Below are positions 1 through 8,429 of a stretch of 64,000 nucleotides of DNA, piece by piece. The position numbers and the translations under genes were made by a program. The stretch is taken from positions 62,001 to 126,000 of the forward strand of contig NZ_JBHTDD010000006.1 of NCBI RefSeq assembly GCF_042666615.1. Direction: 5' to 3'. The number at the start of each line of letters is the position of its first letter. Position 1 is the first letter of the stretch. The notes under the pieces were generated by a model, which worked only from the letters and a program-made list of their open reading frames with translations, was not told the origin of the DNA and made no database searches. Source of the DNA: KBS50 sp042666615. GTDB taxonomy: Bacteria > Actinomycetota > Actinomycetes > Mycobacteriales > Micromonosporaceae.

Positions 1-771
1 CGGCGCGGCGACTTCGCCACAACGATGCCAGCCACATTTCCGCAACGCCTCGGCAACGAGTACGCCGGCATCGTTGACCAGGTCGGTGACGGCGTCGCCG
101 GTTTCGTGACAGGAGACGAGGTGCTCGGGTCGGCCAGCACCCAGAGCTACTGCGAGTACGTCGTCGTCGATGCCGTCGACGCGGTGCGCAAGCCAGCGGC
201 GATGCCCTGGACGGTCGCCGCCGGCCTACCCGCGGCCGGCCAGGCCGCCCACACCGCACTGCGCCAGATCGGCGTCAACCCCGGCGACACCGTCCTCATC
301 CACGCTGCCGCCGGCGGCGTAGGCACCATCGCCGTACAACTCGTCCGCCAATGGGGTGCCACCGCCATCGGCACCGCCAGCGAACACAACCACGACTACC
401 TCCGCTCGCTCGGCACGGCCCCGGTCACCTACGGAGACGGCCTCGTCGACCGGATCCGCGCACTCGCACCCGAGGGCGTCGACGCCGCGCTCGACGCCAT
501 CGGCGGCGTCGCGATCACCGCTTCCCTCGCGCTCGTGCGGGATCCGCACCGCATCGGCACCCTGGTCGACACCGAAGCCGCGAAGACGTTCGGGATACTT
601 CGCGTCGGTGCCCGCTCGACCGCCGCGCTGACCGAACTCGTCGCGATGTACGAAGAGGGCAGACTGCAGCTACCTATTCACGCGACGTTCCCACTCACAC
701 AAGCCAGCCGCGCGCACCACGAGGTACAGACCGGACACGTCCGTGGCAAGGTCGTCCTGATGGTGGGCTGA
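1..771 (+). CDS. zinc-free quinone oxidoreductase (MDR superfamily), 5' end outside window
   Basis: Partial NADPH:quinone oxidoreductase of the medium-chain dehydrogenase superfamily, predicted to reduce quinone-like substrates in the cytosol with NAD(P)H. The frame is open from base 1. The first in-frame Met (base 25) lies inside the conserved GroES-like domain, just before FPQRLGNEYAG, so the true start is upstream of the window. A Rossmann nucleotide-binding motif AAAGGVGTIAVQLVRQWGA follows, and the C-terminus closes with the usual GKVVLMVG. No structural-zinc cysteine cluster is visible, which fits the zeta-crystallin/QOR type. The family is clear; the substrate is unknown. Confidence 0.85.
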   Translation, partial: RRGDFATTMPATFPQRLGNEYAGIVDQVGDGVAGFVTGDEVLGSASTQSYCEYVVVDAVDAVRKPAAMPWTVAAGLPAAGQAAHTALRQIGVNPGDTVLIHAAAGGVGTIAVQLVRQWGATAIGTASEHNHDYLRSLGTAPVTYGDGLVDRIRALAPEGVDAALDAIGGVAITASLALVRDPHRIGTLVDTEAAKTFGILRVGARSTAALTELVAMYEEGRLQLPIHATFPLTQASRAHHEVQTGHVRGKVVLMVG

Positions 772-854
772 CTCGGACGGTTCCCAGATCGGCTGAGATC
801 TGTCCCTTCATGATGACGTCACCCCCTGAGACTGGACACCTCCTGACTTGGCAT

Positions 855-1105
855 CCTGCCGAGGAGGAAACGTTGTGGCTCTGAACATGGCGTTGGTGCC
901 ACTGCGGTCGATGGCGCAGACCACTGTCTCCACCTGGGCGCGATGGACCGGAGATGTGCGCAGGATGCCAGTAGTGCTCCTCCGGTGGTTACGACGTCCT
1001 TGATCAGAACGACAGGCCGACCGTCGACCAGACCGCCCTCGGTGGCCTTACTCCTTAGCGTGCTTCCGCACGAAGACGGTGGGCAGCCCCGAAACGCCTG
1101 CACTG
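855..1105 (-). pseudogene. pyrE: pyrE (orotate phosphoribosyltransferase) remnant
   Basis: Degraded C-terminal half of orotate phosphoribosyltransferase, the enzyme that joins orotate and PRPP in UMP synthesis. Three consecutive pieces of the family can be read on the minus strand, each in a different frame: GLPTVFVRKHAKE ending in a TAA (about 1048-1101), EGG followed by the PRPP-binding loop VVLIKDVVTTGGALL (about 939-1040), and QVETVVCAIDRSGTN (about 880-930). At least two frameshifts and one stop separate them, and the N-terminal half is not recognisable. It cannot encode a working enzyme, so an intact pyrE is expected elsewhere in the genome. Confidence 0.75.
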
Positions 1106-1297
1106 CTTCGTTACCTCCACCGGCACACACCGGTCGGGTACGCCATATCCGCGCCAGTTGGGCCGCCCGTAGTTTTCAGACCAAAAACAACGGTAAGCAG
1201 TTGATCTAGACCCTGACCTGGGGCGCAGCTCCTCATGGTGAGGTTCCCCGGCGGCCGATTCGGCCGTTTTCCGTGATCTCAGTAAGTGGGACGGAAG

Positions 1298-1510
1298 TCA
1301 GCGCCGGTGCCGGCGGTGGTGCTCGTCGTTCTCGGCGGTGATGCGGGCGGAGGTCTTCTCGCCGAGCCGCACGTAGATGCCGAGGGTGGCCAGGTGCCGG
1401 TGCATGGTTCGGCGGGGTGAATGGTGTTGGGCCGGCGACCGCGGGCGCTCCGGCGATCGACACGAAGCCGATCATCATGGCGACGATCAATCCGGCCGCA
1501 GAGAATCGTC
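1298..1510 (-). pseudogene. possible remnant of a secreted small protein
   Basis: Weak evidence for a decayed gene. One minus-strand frame reads like a signal peptide: an RR pair, a hydrophobic stretch around AAGLIVAMMIGFVSIAGA, then an AVA-type cleavage site. It continues only into low-complexity sequence. A second frame from an ATG at 1405 gives 35 residues (HLATLGIYVRLGEKTSARIT and on) ending at a TGA at 1298. No family is recognised. The rest of 1106-1573 shows no coding signal I can support. Confidence 0.2.
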
Positions 1511-1573
1511 TTCCGGCAGAAGTGAGCGATGCCGTCCCCCGTCAACCACTACGGACGCTTGATTGGCGGGGTT

Positions 1574-2383
1574 CTATTGCATCGCGGCAAACGCGTCGTA
1601 CCGCTTGCGGAGCCGGCCCGGGTCCTGCAGAGAACGCTTCAAGGTCACGACGGGAATGATCTTTCCGCGGTGCGGGCCGACCTGGCGGAGAAACTCCGAG
1701 TCGCGGTCGCTGTCCCATTGACCGCCCAGGGCGCGCCGGAAGACCTCACCCACGTACCAGGCCGCACCGCCGCGGAAATCCGCCCTGCCCGGGCTCAGCA
1801 GGTCCTCAGGCGACGGTGTGACCCGGCGGGCCAGGGACTCCAGGGCGTCCAGCGACTCCGGTGAGAAGTCCCACGCCTCGCCGGGCGCGTAGGTGGCGAT
1901 CCAGTCCGGGAACTCCGCCTCCCACCGGGCCAGCCAGCGGGACAGGACCGAGCCCGTCTGCTCCGCGGCCCGTTGCCACTTCTCGAACAACTCGGCGAAG
2001 TGCTGGCCGTCCCGGCTGCCCACGGCGGCGGCGATTGTCCGCATCGGAAAAACCGCCGGGAGTCCCAGCGCCGGGTCGGGGCTGACGATCGCCGGGCGGG
2101 GGAACGGGGCCGCGGGCTCGGGGTCCGGAATCCAGGAGCCGCCGCCGGCCCGCAGCAGCGACTCCCCGAGGTACGCCGCGGCGCCGAGCACCAACTCGTG
2201 GCTGCCGGACGCCAGAACGTCGAGCGGATCAGCGAACCGCTCGAGTAGAACCGATTCGAGGCGGGCCAGCGAGGCGGCCGAATAGTCGAACCGCAGGTCA
2301 CCGGGAAGGTCCTCGTCGGAGAGCAGCTCGATCCGCACATGCACCTTGCCGAGCCATTCCTGGAACGGATCGTCCGCCATCAA
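1574..2383 (-). CDS. conserved hypothetical protein with internal repeat
   Basis: A 269-residue cytosolic protein without a signal peptide or membrane segment; no family is recognised. It contains two related halves: each has a SLxxLExL helix followed about 20-25 residues later by a G(A)AxYxGE motif and a GGxW element (AAAYLGESLLRAGGGSW near residue 70, GGAAWYVGEVFRRALGGQW near residue 205). This suggests an internal duplication. The start is the ATG pair at 2383; the second Met is equally possible. Similar acidic, Trp-rich proteins in actinomycetes are often toxin immunity proteins or orphans, but nothing here proves that. It lies between the pyrE and GH39 relics and looks intact. Confidence 0.6.
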   Translation of the reverse strand: MMADDPFQEWLGKVHVRIELLSDEDLPGDLRFDYSAASLARLESVLLERFADPLDVLASGSHELVLGAAAYLGESLLRAGGGSWIPDPEPAAPFPRPAIVSPDPALGLPAVFPMRTIAAAVGSRDGQHFAELFEKWQRAAEQTGSVLSRWLARWEAEFPDWIATYAPGEAWDFSPESLDALESLARRVTPSPEDLLSPGRADFRGGAAWYVGEVFRRALGGQWDSDRDSEFLRQVGPHRGKIIPVVTLKRSLQDPGRLRKRYDAFAAMQ

Positions 2384-2404
2384 GAGCTCCCCTCGCCACC
2401 CGGC

Positions 2405-2895
2405 CGGACCAAGTGATCTGAAGATAGGCGATCCCCGGCATCGGCAGGTCCACCTCCACCGCCATGGTCCCGTCCGGCCCGGCAGTCACGTCCGGGCCGG
2501 TTCGGCCTCGTCCAGGTGATCCTCCGCGGACAGCGCCAGCCACTGCTCGTCGTCCGGCCAGTCCGCGCCGGCGCCCAATGCCAGCCAGCGGGCGCCTACG
2601 TTGCCATGCAGCGCGTCGACCCGCCAGATCCGCAGCTCGTGCGCGCCTTCGGCCAGGCCGGTGAACCGCACGGTGACCAGGCGATCCAGCCCGGCCGTGC
2701 CGTCCACGTTGGACTGCCGACGGTGAGCAGCCCGAATCCGCCGTGCAGCAGCCGCGGCGGGCGGCCCAGCTCCTCGAAGTGGTCCGAGGCCACCCACGGC
2801 GCCAGGGCGTCGACCCGGCCGACCGCCGAGCACATCCCGCGCAGCAGAAAGGTCGCCGCGAAGACGGGTGTTGGTAAGAATGGCGGCACCAGGGG
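2405..2895 (-). pseudogene. GH39 (beta-xylosidase type) C-terminal remnant
   Basis: Fragment of a family-39 glycoside hydrolase, enzymes that release xylose or related sugars. The order of conserved pieces is right but the frame changes twice. SGRVDAL-type sequence, WVASDHFEELGRPPRLLHGG and GFGLLTVG lie in one frame (about 2720-2889); the C-terminal beta-domain motifs RVDALHGN and W..D.QW follow in a second (about 2486-2700), and a final LPMPGIAYLQI piece in a third. The catalytic TIM barrel is missing and the segment after LLTVG is deleted. Only about 160 of the roughly 500 residues of the family remain, so it is non-functional. Confidence 0.65.
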
Positions 2896-2954
2896 GCCAA
2901 GTAGCTGATCTTTACGAGCGGCCCGCGCTGGTCAGTGGTGGTTGAGCTGGTGTC

Positions 2955-3400
2955 CCGTTAGTACTGCAACGGCGGGTCGTGACTTATGGTGGTTCGAGTC
3001 GTTTGCGGTAGTGGGAGGCTTTCGCTTGAGCTTGCCGACGGCGGCGCCAGGTTGACCAGTGCAGCACGTGATCGGCCACGGTGCGTCCGATAAGGACGAG
3101 CTTGCCGAACAGGCGGCGGATTTCGTTGCTGCTCAGCGGTATCAGGCCGCCCTCGCTGGCGGTGCCGCCCCCTTTGCGGCTTCGATGGCGCGGGTGACGA
3201 CGAGGAACGCGGCTGCGGCCATGGCCAGGGTGATGTGGGCGTACCAGGCGTCGTAGCGGCGCACCTGGTACTGATCCAGGCCAACCTCGTTCTTCGCGGT
3301 CTGGAACGCCTCCTCCACCGACCAACGGCTACCGGCGACCCGCACCAGTTCGCGTAGCCGGGTGCCGCGCGGGCCGAAGCAGACGTAATGAGCCGGACCT
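2955..3400 (-). mobile_element. IS701-family insertion sequence remnant
   Basis: One end and the 3' third of an IS701-type element. The outer boundary is probably near the GTTAGTACTGCAACGGCG stretch (about 2953-2970), about 15-30 bp beyond the transposase stop, as expected for such elements; this boundary is inferred. The other end is cut off where the zinc-ribbon/recombinase-like gene begins on the plus strand at about 3395. No second terminal repeat is seen. Confidence 0.5.
2984..3397 (-). pseudogene. IS701-type DDE transposase fragment
   Basis: C-terminal part of an IS701-family transposase. The conserved block VRVAGSRWSVEEAFQTAKNE, with the catalytic glutamate region, is followed by VGLDQYQVRRYDAWYAHITL in one frame. 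Near 3170 the frame shifts into the normal C-terminal end, LIPLSSNEIRRLFGKLV then VLHWSTWRRRRQA. The N-terminal two thirds are missing, removed at the junction with the plus-strand gene at 3388. Truncation plus frameshift make it inactive. Confidence 0.75.
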
Positions 3401-4875
3401 ACACCGCTGAGCAGTACGAACGCTGGTTCGTCCGCGACTGTGTCCGCTGCGGCCGACGCAGTTCCACCGTTCGGTGGCCTGACGGCCAGGTCTGCCGCAC
3501 CTGCCAAGATCGGGCGTTGCGGACCCAGGGCCGCTGCCCCGGCTGCAGTTACGACCGGCTCCTGGCCGGACGGCGGGCCGAGGACCGGGCTCTGATCTGC
3601 ACCAGCTGCGCCGGATTCTCCATCTCGTATACCTGCGCCGAGTGCGGGCAAGAGGGCAAGCTGCACGCCGGCCGCCGCTGCGCCCGCTGCACGTTTACCC
3701 GGCGGATCGCCGAACTCCTCGACGACGGCACCGGCCGCATCCGCCCTGAACTGGCGCCCCTGGCCGAGCTGCTGACCAGCATGGACAACCCGCTCACCGG
3801 TCTGGCCTGGGTCTCCTCCCGGCACGGCGTCCCCGCTCCGGCTGCGGACCTGCTGCGAGGTCTGGGCCGCGGCGACATCGAACTTAACCATGACGCGTTC
3901 CACCGCTTGCAACCATGGCGAGCTGCCGCCCACATGCGGGAACTGCTCACGCAGTGCGGTGTCCTGCCCCCGATCGACAAGCAGATCCTGCTCTTCGAGA
4001 GATGGCTACTCGAGCACCTGGACACCATCACCGACACCGAACAGCGCCGGCTGCTGCGCCAATACGCCACCTGGCATCAACTACCCTGGCTGCGCCGCCG
4101 CGCCGAACGCGGGCCCGTGAGCCGCAGCACCCGCGGCGAACTCGGACAGCAGATCCTGCGGGCTGGCGACTTCCTCGCCGGAGTCTAGGAGCAGAGGCTC
4201 ACCCTCGCCCGACTCCGGCAGCACGACCTGGACCGCTGGATCGTCACCCACCCGCCGCGTCACCGGCAGCTCCTCAAACCGTTCCTGACCTGGGCCGCCC
4301 ACGCCGGGCACATGCCACGGCTGCACATCGCCGCGCACCGACCCGGCCAGCAATCGCCGATCACACAGCACCGGCGCATCGGACTACTCCGCAAGCTGAT
4401 CACCGACGACACCGGCGAGCTCCGCGCCCGCGTCGCTGCAATCCTGCTGCTGCTCTACGCCCAACCGCTCGGCCGTATCCTGGGCCTCACCCTCGACGAC
4501 ATCGACACCACCGGCTCCGACGTCCTGCTCCGGTTGGGCGACCCGCCAACACCGGTCCCCGAACCCGTCGCCGACCTGCTATTGGCGCTACGTGACCAGC
4601 GCACCAACATGCGCACCGCCACCAACCGCAACGCCCGCTGGCTGTTCCCCGGACGCCGCGCCGGCCAGCCATTGACTACCCGCACGATCGGCCCGCTTAT
4701 CCGCGACCTCGGCGTCCCCACCATTCCCGGCCGCCTGGCCGCACTGCACCAACTCGTCCTCCAAGCCCCGGCACCGGTCATCGCCCAAGCCCTCGGCTTT
4801 CACTACACCACTACCCAGCGCCACCACGCCGCGGCCGGTGGAACGTGGAACCGCTACACCGGCCGAGACGGGTAA
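3388..4875 (+). pseudogene. zinc-ribbon/tyrosine-recombinase-like protein interrupted by in-frame amber codon
   Basis: A 495-codon reading frame broken by a single TAG at 4186-4188. The N-terminal third has three CxxC pairs (VRDCVRCGRR/CRTC, CPGC/CTSC, CAEC/CARC), suggesting zinc ribbons. The middle is helical, with LQPWRAAAHMRELL. After the amber the same frame continues with LRQHDLDRWIV and a domain resembling a degenerate recombinase catalytic region (LLLLYAQPLGRILGLTLDDI, then RNARWLFPGRRAGQPL and APAPVIAQALGFHYTTT). I know this architecture as an actinobacterial protein often found with integrases; that link is from memory. The start may be fortuitous because IS sequence abuts it at about 3395. 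Its 3' end overlaps the next, convergent gene by 22 bp. Nonsense mutation is likelier than readthrough. Confidence 0.6.
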
Positions 4876-5525
4876 CCGATCTCCGCGAGATCCTCCCCGA
4901 GATCGCCCACCACAAGATCGGGATTCAAGCGGCGAACCAGGTCGTCGGTCAGCGGGTGCAGAGCGAAGATCTCGCCGACCGCTTCCACATCGACGGCCGT
5001 CTCGTAGTAGTCCTCTGCGAAGCGCTGGTACGCCACCGGGCTGCCTTCGACGAGAACCTGGAACAGCCTGTCAGCCCCATCGGGATCATCACCCGCGGGA
5101 AAGAACAGCTCCCCGGCATGCCACCGGTCATCGCCCTGCTGCCGCCACAGGCACACCGTCGCTTCCAGCGTGCCGTCGAAGCTGAACGCCGGCTCAGCGA
5201 CACAACCCGAGAAGACCTCCGGCACCGCGTCGACCAGGCCCGGCCACAGCTCATCGTCGTTGTTGGCAGGACTCATCGGCGACTCGTGGTCGAAGCCCCA
5301 AATGAACGCGCCAGCCGACGAGAACACGATCGACCACGCGTCACCCGACCCGTTTCGCATCGACGCCATCTGCTCGCCCGGCGCCCACCGGGAATCGAAC
5401 GAGTAGTACCGCGACTCCCACTCCGGACTCATGATCGCGTCCAACATCGCCAACGCTTGACACCGCTGGCGAAGCACCGCGATGTCTGGCAGGGCACTCG
5501 CTACGTCATGAACCGTCACCGGCAC
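4854..5525 (-). CDS. conserved hypothetical protein
   Basis: A 223-residue acidic protein with no signal peptide or membrane helix. Notable features are a Trp/Tyr-rich N-terminal half (SPEWESRYYSFDSRW, then GDAWSIVFSSAGAFIWGFDH) and a central DGTLEATVCLWRQ element. It looks like an intact small globular protein of actinomycetes; no catalytic motif is evident and the function is unknown. The ATG at 5525 is the only good start at the N-terminus. The gene overlaps the 3' end of the convergent recombinase-like gene by 22 bp. It could belong to the diverse immunity or knob-type orphan families, but that is a guess. Confidence 0.6.
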   Translation of the reverse strand: MPVTVHDVASALPDIAVLRQRCQALAMLDAIMSPEWESRYYSFDSRWAPGEQMASMRNGSGDAWSIVFSSAGAFIWGFDHESPMSPANNDDELWPGLVDAVPEVFSGCVAEPAFSFDGTLEATVCLWRQQGDDRWHAGELFFPAGDDPDGADRLFQVLVEGSPVAYQRFAEDYYETAVDVEAVGEIFALHPLTDDLVRRLNPDLVVGDLGEDLAEIGYPSRPV

Positions 5526-5841
5526 ATCTAACCTCGACGAGCCTCTCGCACTGCTCCGACCCCAGCAATCTCACCAAGAGTCACCTCGGTCACGGCCACC
5601 CGCCGGAAATACCAGACAGTTTGATTACACGACCCTGCCAGTCGGGCAGGCCAGTTCGAGTGAAACTCCGAAGTTTTTGTCGTTATAGCATTATCAGTAA
5701 TTCATTAATAGCTCAGACGGAGCCGGCTACAGACCATGCTGGCCAGCACCCCGCGCGCATCATAATGACAGTTAAGGTGCGCACTGATTCGCGGTGATGT
5801 AATCCCGGACCGACGCCATAGCGGGGTTAGACTCGCCGGCC
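5526..5841. other. AT-rich intergenic region
   Basis: No gene seen. The stretch at about 5610-5770 is strikingly poorer in GC than its surroundings (it includes TTCATTAATAGC and GAAGTTTTTGTCGTTATAGC). It contains a small dyad CCTGCC-N5-GGCAGG near 5637-5655 and AAACT-CCGA-AGTTT near 5661-5675. It presumably carries the promoter of the minus-strand gene ending at 5525 and may mark an insertion boundary. Confidence 0.4.
5828..5833 (+). promoter_or_regulatory. -10 element of a probable leaderless transcript
   Basis: TAGACT lies 8 nt before the ATG at 5842 with no Shine-Dalgarno between them. This spacing would place the transcription start at or next to the start codon. Confidence 0.35.
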
Positions 5842-6398
5842 ATGGGACCGCTCATCTTCAGCCTCATCCTCACCCTGGACGGCTGCGTCGACCACCGGGA
5901 GGGGATCGCCGATGACGAGACGCACGCCTTCTTCACCCGTCTCATGGACGAGGGCGGGGCAATGCTGTGGGGTCGTGTCACCTACGAGATGATGGAGAGC
6001 TACTGGCCGGCCGTTGCCCGCGGCGACGAGGAGGCACCGCCGGCCATGCGCGAGTGGGCGGTCAAGCTGGAGGCCAAACCCAAGTACGTGGTGTCGTCCA
6101 CGCGCAAGGACTTCCCGTGGGCCAACAGCCACCACATCGCCGGTGATCTGCGCGAGGGCGTGCAGAAGCTCAAGGACGCAACCCCGGCCGGGTCCTCCTC
6201 GGAAGCGGCAAGCTCGCCACCGAGCTCGACCGGCTGGACCTGATCGACGAGTACAAGATGCTCGTCCATCCCAGGATTGCCGGCCACGGCCCGACGCTGC
6301 ACCAGGGCGGGCTACCCGGCACGCGCCAGCTCGAGCTGCTCTCAGTGGAGCCACTCCGCAACGGCACGGTGGCCATGCACTACCGCCGCGCACCTTGA
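5842..6398 (+). pseudogene. RibD-C/dihydrofolate-reductase-like protein, frameshifted
   Basis: Member of the small RibD C-terminal/DHFR-like family, NADPH-dependent reductases of unknown substrate. The first frame gives the normal N-terminus (FSLILTLDGCVDH, GRVTYEMMESYWP, KYVVSSTRKDFPW). Near 6190 a single missing base in a G-run moves the reading into another frame, where the remaining conserved half follows intact: VLLGSGKLATELDRLDLIDE, VHPRIAGHGPTLH, then TVAMHYRR and a TGA at 6396. Restoring one G would give about 186 residues, the family length. Either a real frameshift or a homopolymer sequencing error is possible. Confidence 0.7.
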
Positions 6399-6478
6399 AC
6401 CACAGGAGTCCATCGCGGTCAGCGCACCGGCGGCCAGGCTCGGCCACCGGGTCCGCCCACGACGCGCCGTCGATCAGG

Positions 6479-7070
6479 TCAGGTCGGGTTGTCGGTCACC
6501 CGATAGCGCAGGTGAAGGACCCGGTCGCCCTGAATCGTCACGTCAGGATCCGCCAACAGGTGCTGCGCGTGGACCGAGCCGAAGAAGCGCTTGCCGGACC
6601 CGAACACGACGGGCACGACGTCCATGCGTACCTCGTCGACCAGGCCTGCGGCAAGCACCTGGCCACCGACGTCGCCAGCGGCGACCTCGACCATGCGGTC
6701 ACCCGCAAGCTCCTGCGCCCTGGCCACGGCTGCCTCGACACCGTCGACGAAATGGAACGGCGCCTCGGGATCCCAGCCCTCGGGCTGCGGCCGGTGCGTC
6801 ACGACGACCACGTGGTCGACCCCGCCGGGAGGCTTCCCGTCCCAGCCGTCCGTCATGTCGAAGACGTGGCGGCCGACGACGGTCACCCCCGATCTGGTCC
6901 CAGTACGCCCGGGTGTAGTCGTAGGACGTCTGCGACACCTTCACCTCGCCGCTGTCGTCCAACGGGACGTCACCGTTGGACAACCAGTCGAACAGCGGTC
7001 CGGGCTGGTCATTCTCGTCTGCGACGAAGCCGTCCACCGACACCGAGCCGTACATGACCACCTTGCCCAC
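6479..7070 (-). pseudogene. second RibD-C/dihydrofolate-reductase-like protein, frameshifted
   Basis: Another RibD-C/DHFR-like reductase, convergent with the one at 5842. It starts at GTG 7070 behind GAGGAG and reads MGKVVMYGSVSVDGFVADEN. After AYWDQIG an extra G in a GGGGG run (about 6890) shifts the frame. The correct continuation, VVGRHVFDMTDGWDGK, GGVDHVVVVTHR, then VVPVVFGSGKRFFG, runs to a TGA at 6479. Removing one G gives about 197 residues. Everything else is well conserved, so the lesion is recent or is a sequencing error. Confidence 0.7.
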
Positions 7071-7136
7071 GGGGCGCTCCTCTGCTCTGGGTTGCGCCCA
7101 AACTAGCGTGTCGTGAGGGGCCGCTCTTGTACGAAA

Positions 7137-7976
7137 TCAATCGGCCGGCAGCGGCCAGCCGTCCAGCGCGTGACCGGGATGTTCGCGCAGGAACCGTCGC
7201 CGGACCTCGACGTACCGGGTCGGCGTGAGCCCGGTGAACGCCCGGAACTCGTGGCCGAAATGGGCTTGGTCGAAGTAGCCCGCGCTACCGGCGAGATCGC
7301 TCCAGTCAATCGGTCCGGCGGGGTCGATCGAGAACACGGTGGCGGCGAAGCGGTAGGTACGGGCCAGCCGCTTCGGCGTGACGCCGATGAGCTCCTTGAA
7401 CCGCTGTGCCAGATGAGTGCTGCTGACGCCTGCTGCCACGCTCAGGTCGCCGATCGCCACCGCACCGCCGGCCGCCGCAATGACGCCGCTCGTATGGCGG
7501 ACCAGCCCCAGGCCGGCGGTCCCGCACAGCCGTCGCATCAGCTCCTCCTCGATCAGTGTCAGCATCTGGTGCGGTCCGTCCGCCGTGGCCAGCCGGTCTC
7601 GCAGCCCAGCAACTGCGGGCCGGCCCCACACCTGCTCCACCGTCACTGGTCGGTCACACAGCTCGGCCGCGGGCATCGGCAGGAACGGCGCCAGCCCCCA
7701 CGGTCTGACGTGCACGCCGACGGACCGGGTCTGCGGCGGATAGCCGAACTCGTAGGCGCTGGTGGGCATGGTGACCACGCAGCCGTCGGCGTACTCGCCC
7801 GTCTCGATGTCGGTGCCCGCGCGGATGCGGAACGGCGCCCCGAGGTTGACGATGAGCAACCCCGACGGTCCCGGCGGCAACGTCAGCCGGGCGTACGGCG
7901 GCGCGCCCTCCAGGTAGTAGAGGTCGTCGATCAGCCCGTGCAGCGGCGGTCGCGGTGCTCTGGACACGTACTCCAC
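7137..7976 (-). CDS. AraC-family transcriptional regulator
   Basis: Cytosolic DNA-binding regulator of 279 residues. The N-terminal sensor part resembles that of actinobacterial AraC regulators that begin EYVSRAPRPPLHGLIDDLYY. The C-terminal AraC domain has two helix-turn-helix units: IGDLSVAAGVSSTHLAQRFK and the second ending AGYFDQAHFGHEFRAFTGL, followed by TPTRY. The frame is open further upstream into a peptidase relic, so I place the start at GTG 7976 where the family normally begins; GTG 7982 is an alternative. A TACTGT box just upstream would suit a leaderless start. No partner gene is obvious, and the ligand is unknown. Confidence 0.8.
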   Translation of the reverse strand: MEYVSRAPRPPLHGLIDDLYYLEGAPPYARLTLPPGPSGLLIVNLGAPFRIRAGTDIETGEYADGCVVTMPTSAYEFGYPPQTRSVGVHVRPWGLAPFLPMPAAELCDRPVTVEQVWGRPAVAGLRDRLATADGPHQMLTLIEEELMRRLCGTAGLGLVRHTSGVIAAAGGAVAIGDLSVAAGVSSTHLAQRFKELIGVTPKRLARTYRFAATVFSIDPAGPIDWSDLAGSAGYFDQAHFGHEFRAFTGLTPTRYVEVRRRFLREHPGHALDGWPLPAD

Positions 7977-8029
7977 GGCCACAGTATCGCCGGCATCGCG
8001 CGCCGTGATGCTCCAGGCCGGCCGGCGTC

Positions 8030-8425
8030 GGTCAGGACGATCTCCCACTCCACCGTGGCCCTGGCCGCCGCGCGGATTGGGCAGGAACACCGCGTAGCCG
8101 GCGGCGGCCAACCATTGCGCGCTGGGGAACCAGAACAACTGGCACCAGTCGGCGTAGCGATCGTACGGGCCGCCGAGCACGATCGTGATCAGCGAGAACG
8201 GACCGTCGGACGCGGTTCTGCCGACCGGGAGTACGAGCAAGCGGTCGCCCGGCGTGCCGCCGCAGCCTCGCCATCGACGTCGGCCAGCCACAGCTCGGTG
8301 TCGAGGTGGTCACCGACGCGGCTGGTGGAGGCCAGAACGTAGCAGATGGATTGGCCGTTCGGCGCCAGCGCCGGCGTGCGTGGGGTACGGCCATCAACGA
8401 CGAGTTCGGCGGTCAGACCAGCCAT
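8030..8425 (-). pseudogene. S9-family peptidase remnant with internal deletion
   Basis: The start of a prolyl-oligopeptidase-type (S9) peptidase, from ATG 8425 through VVDGRTPRTPALAPNGQSIC and a beta-propeller-like stretch ending DTELWLADVDGE, is joined in another frame to a piece of the catalytic domain: GGPYDRYADWCQLFWFPSAQ followed by LAAAGYAVFLPNPRGGQGHG. Several hundred residues between these parts, and everything after GQGHG including the nucleophile Ser, Asp and His, are missing. The relic abuts the AraC gene, whose apparent open frame runs into it. Confidence 0.65.
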
Positions 8426-8429
8426 GCGT

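Noticed and set aside
7113..8342. 409-codon plus-strand frame
   Set aside because: Antisense to the AraC gene and peptidase relic; Arg/Gln-rich nonsense.
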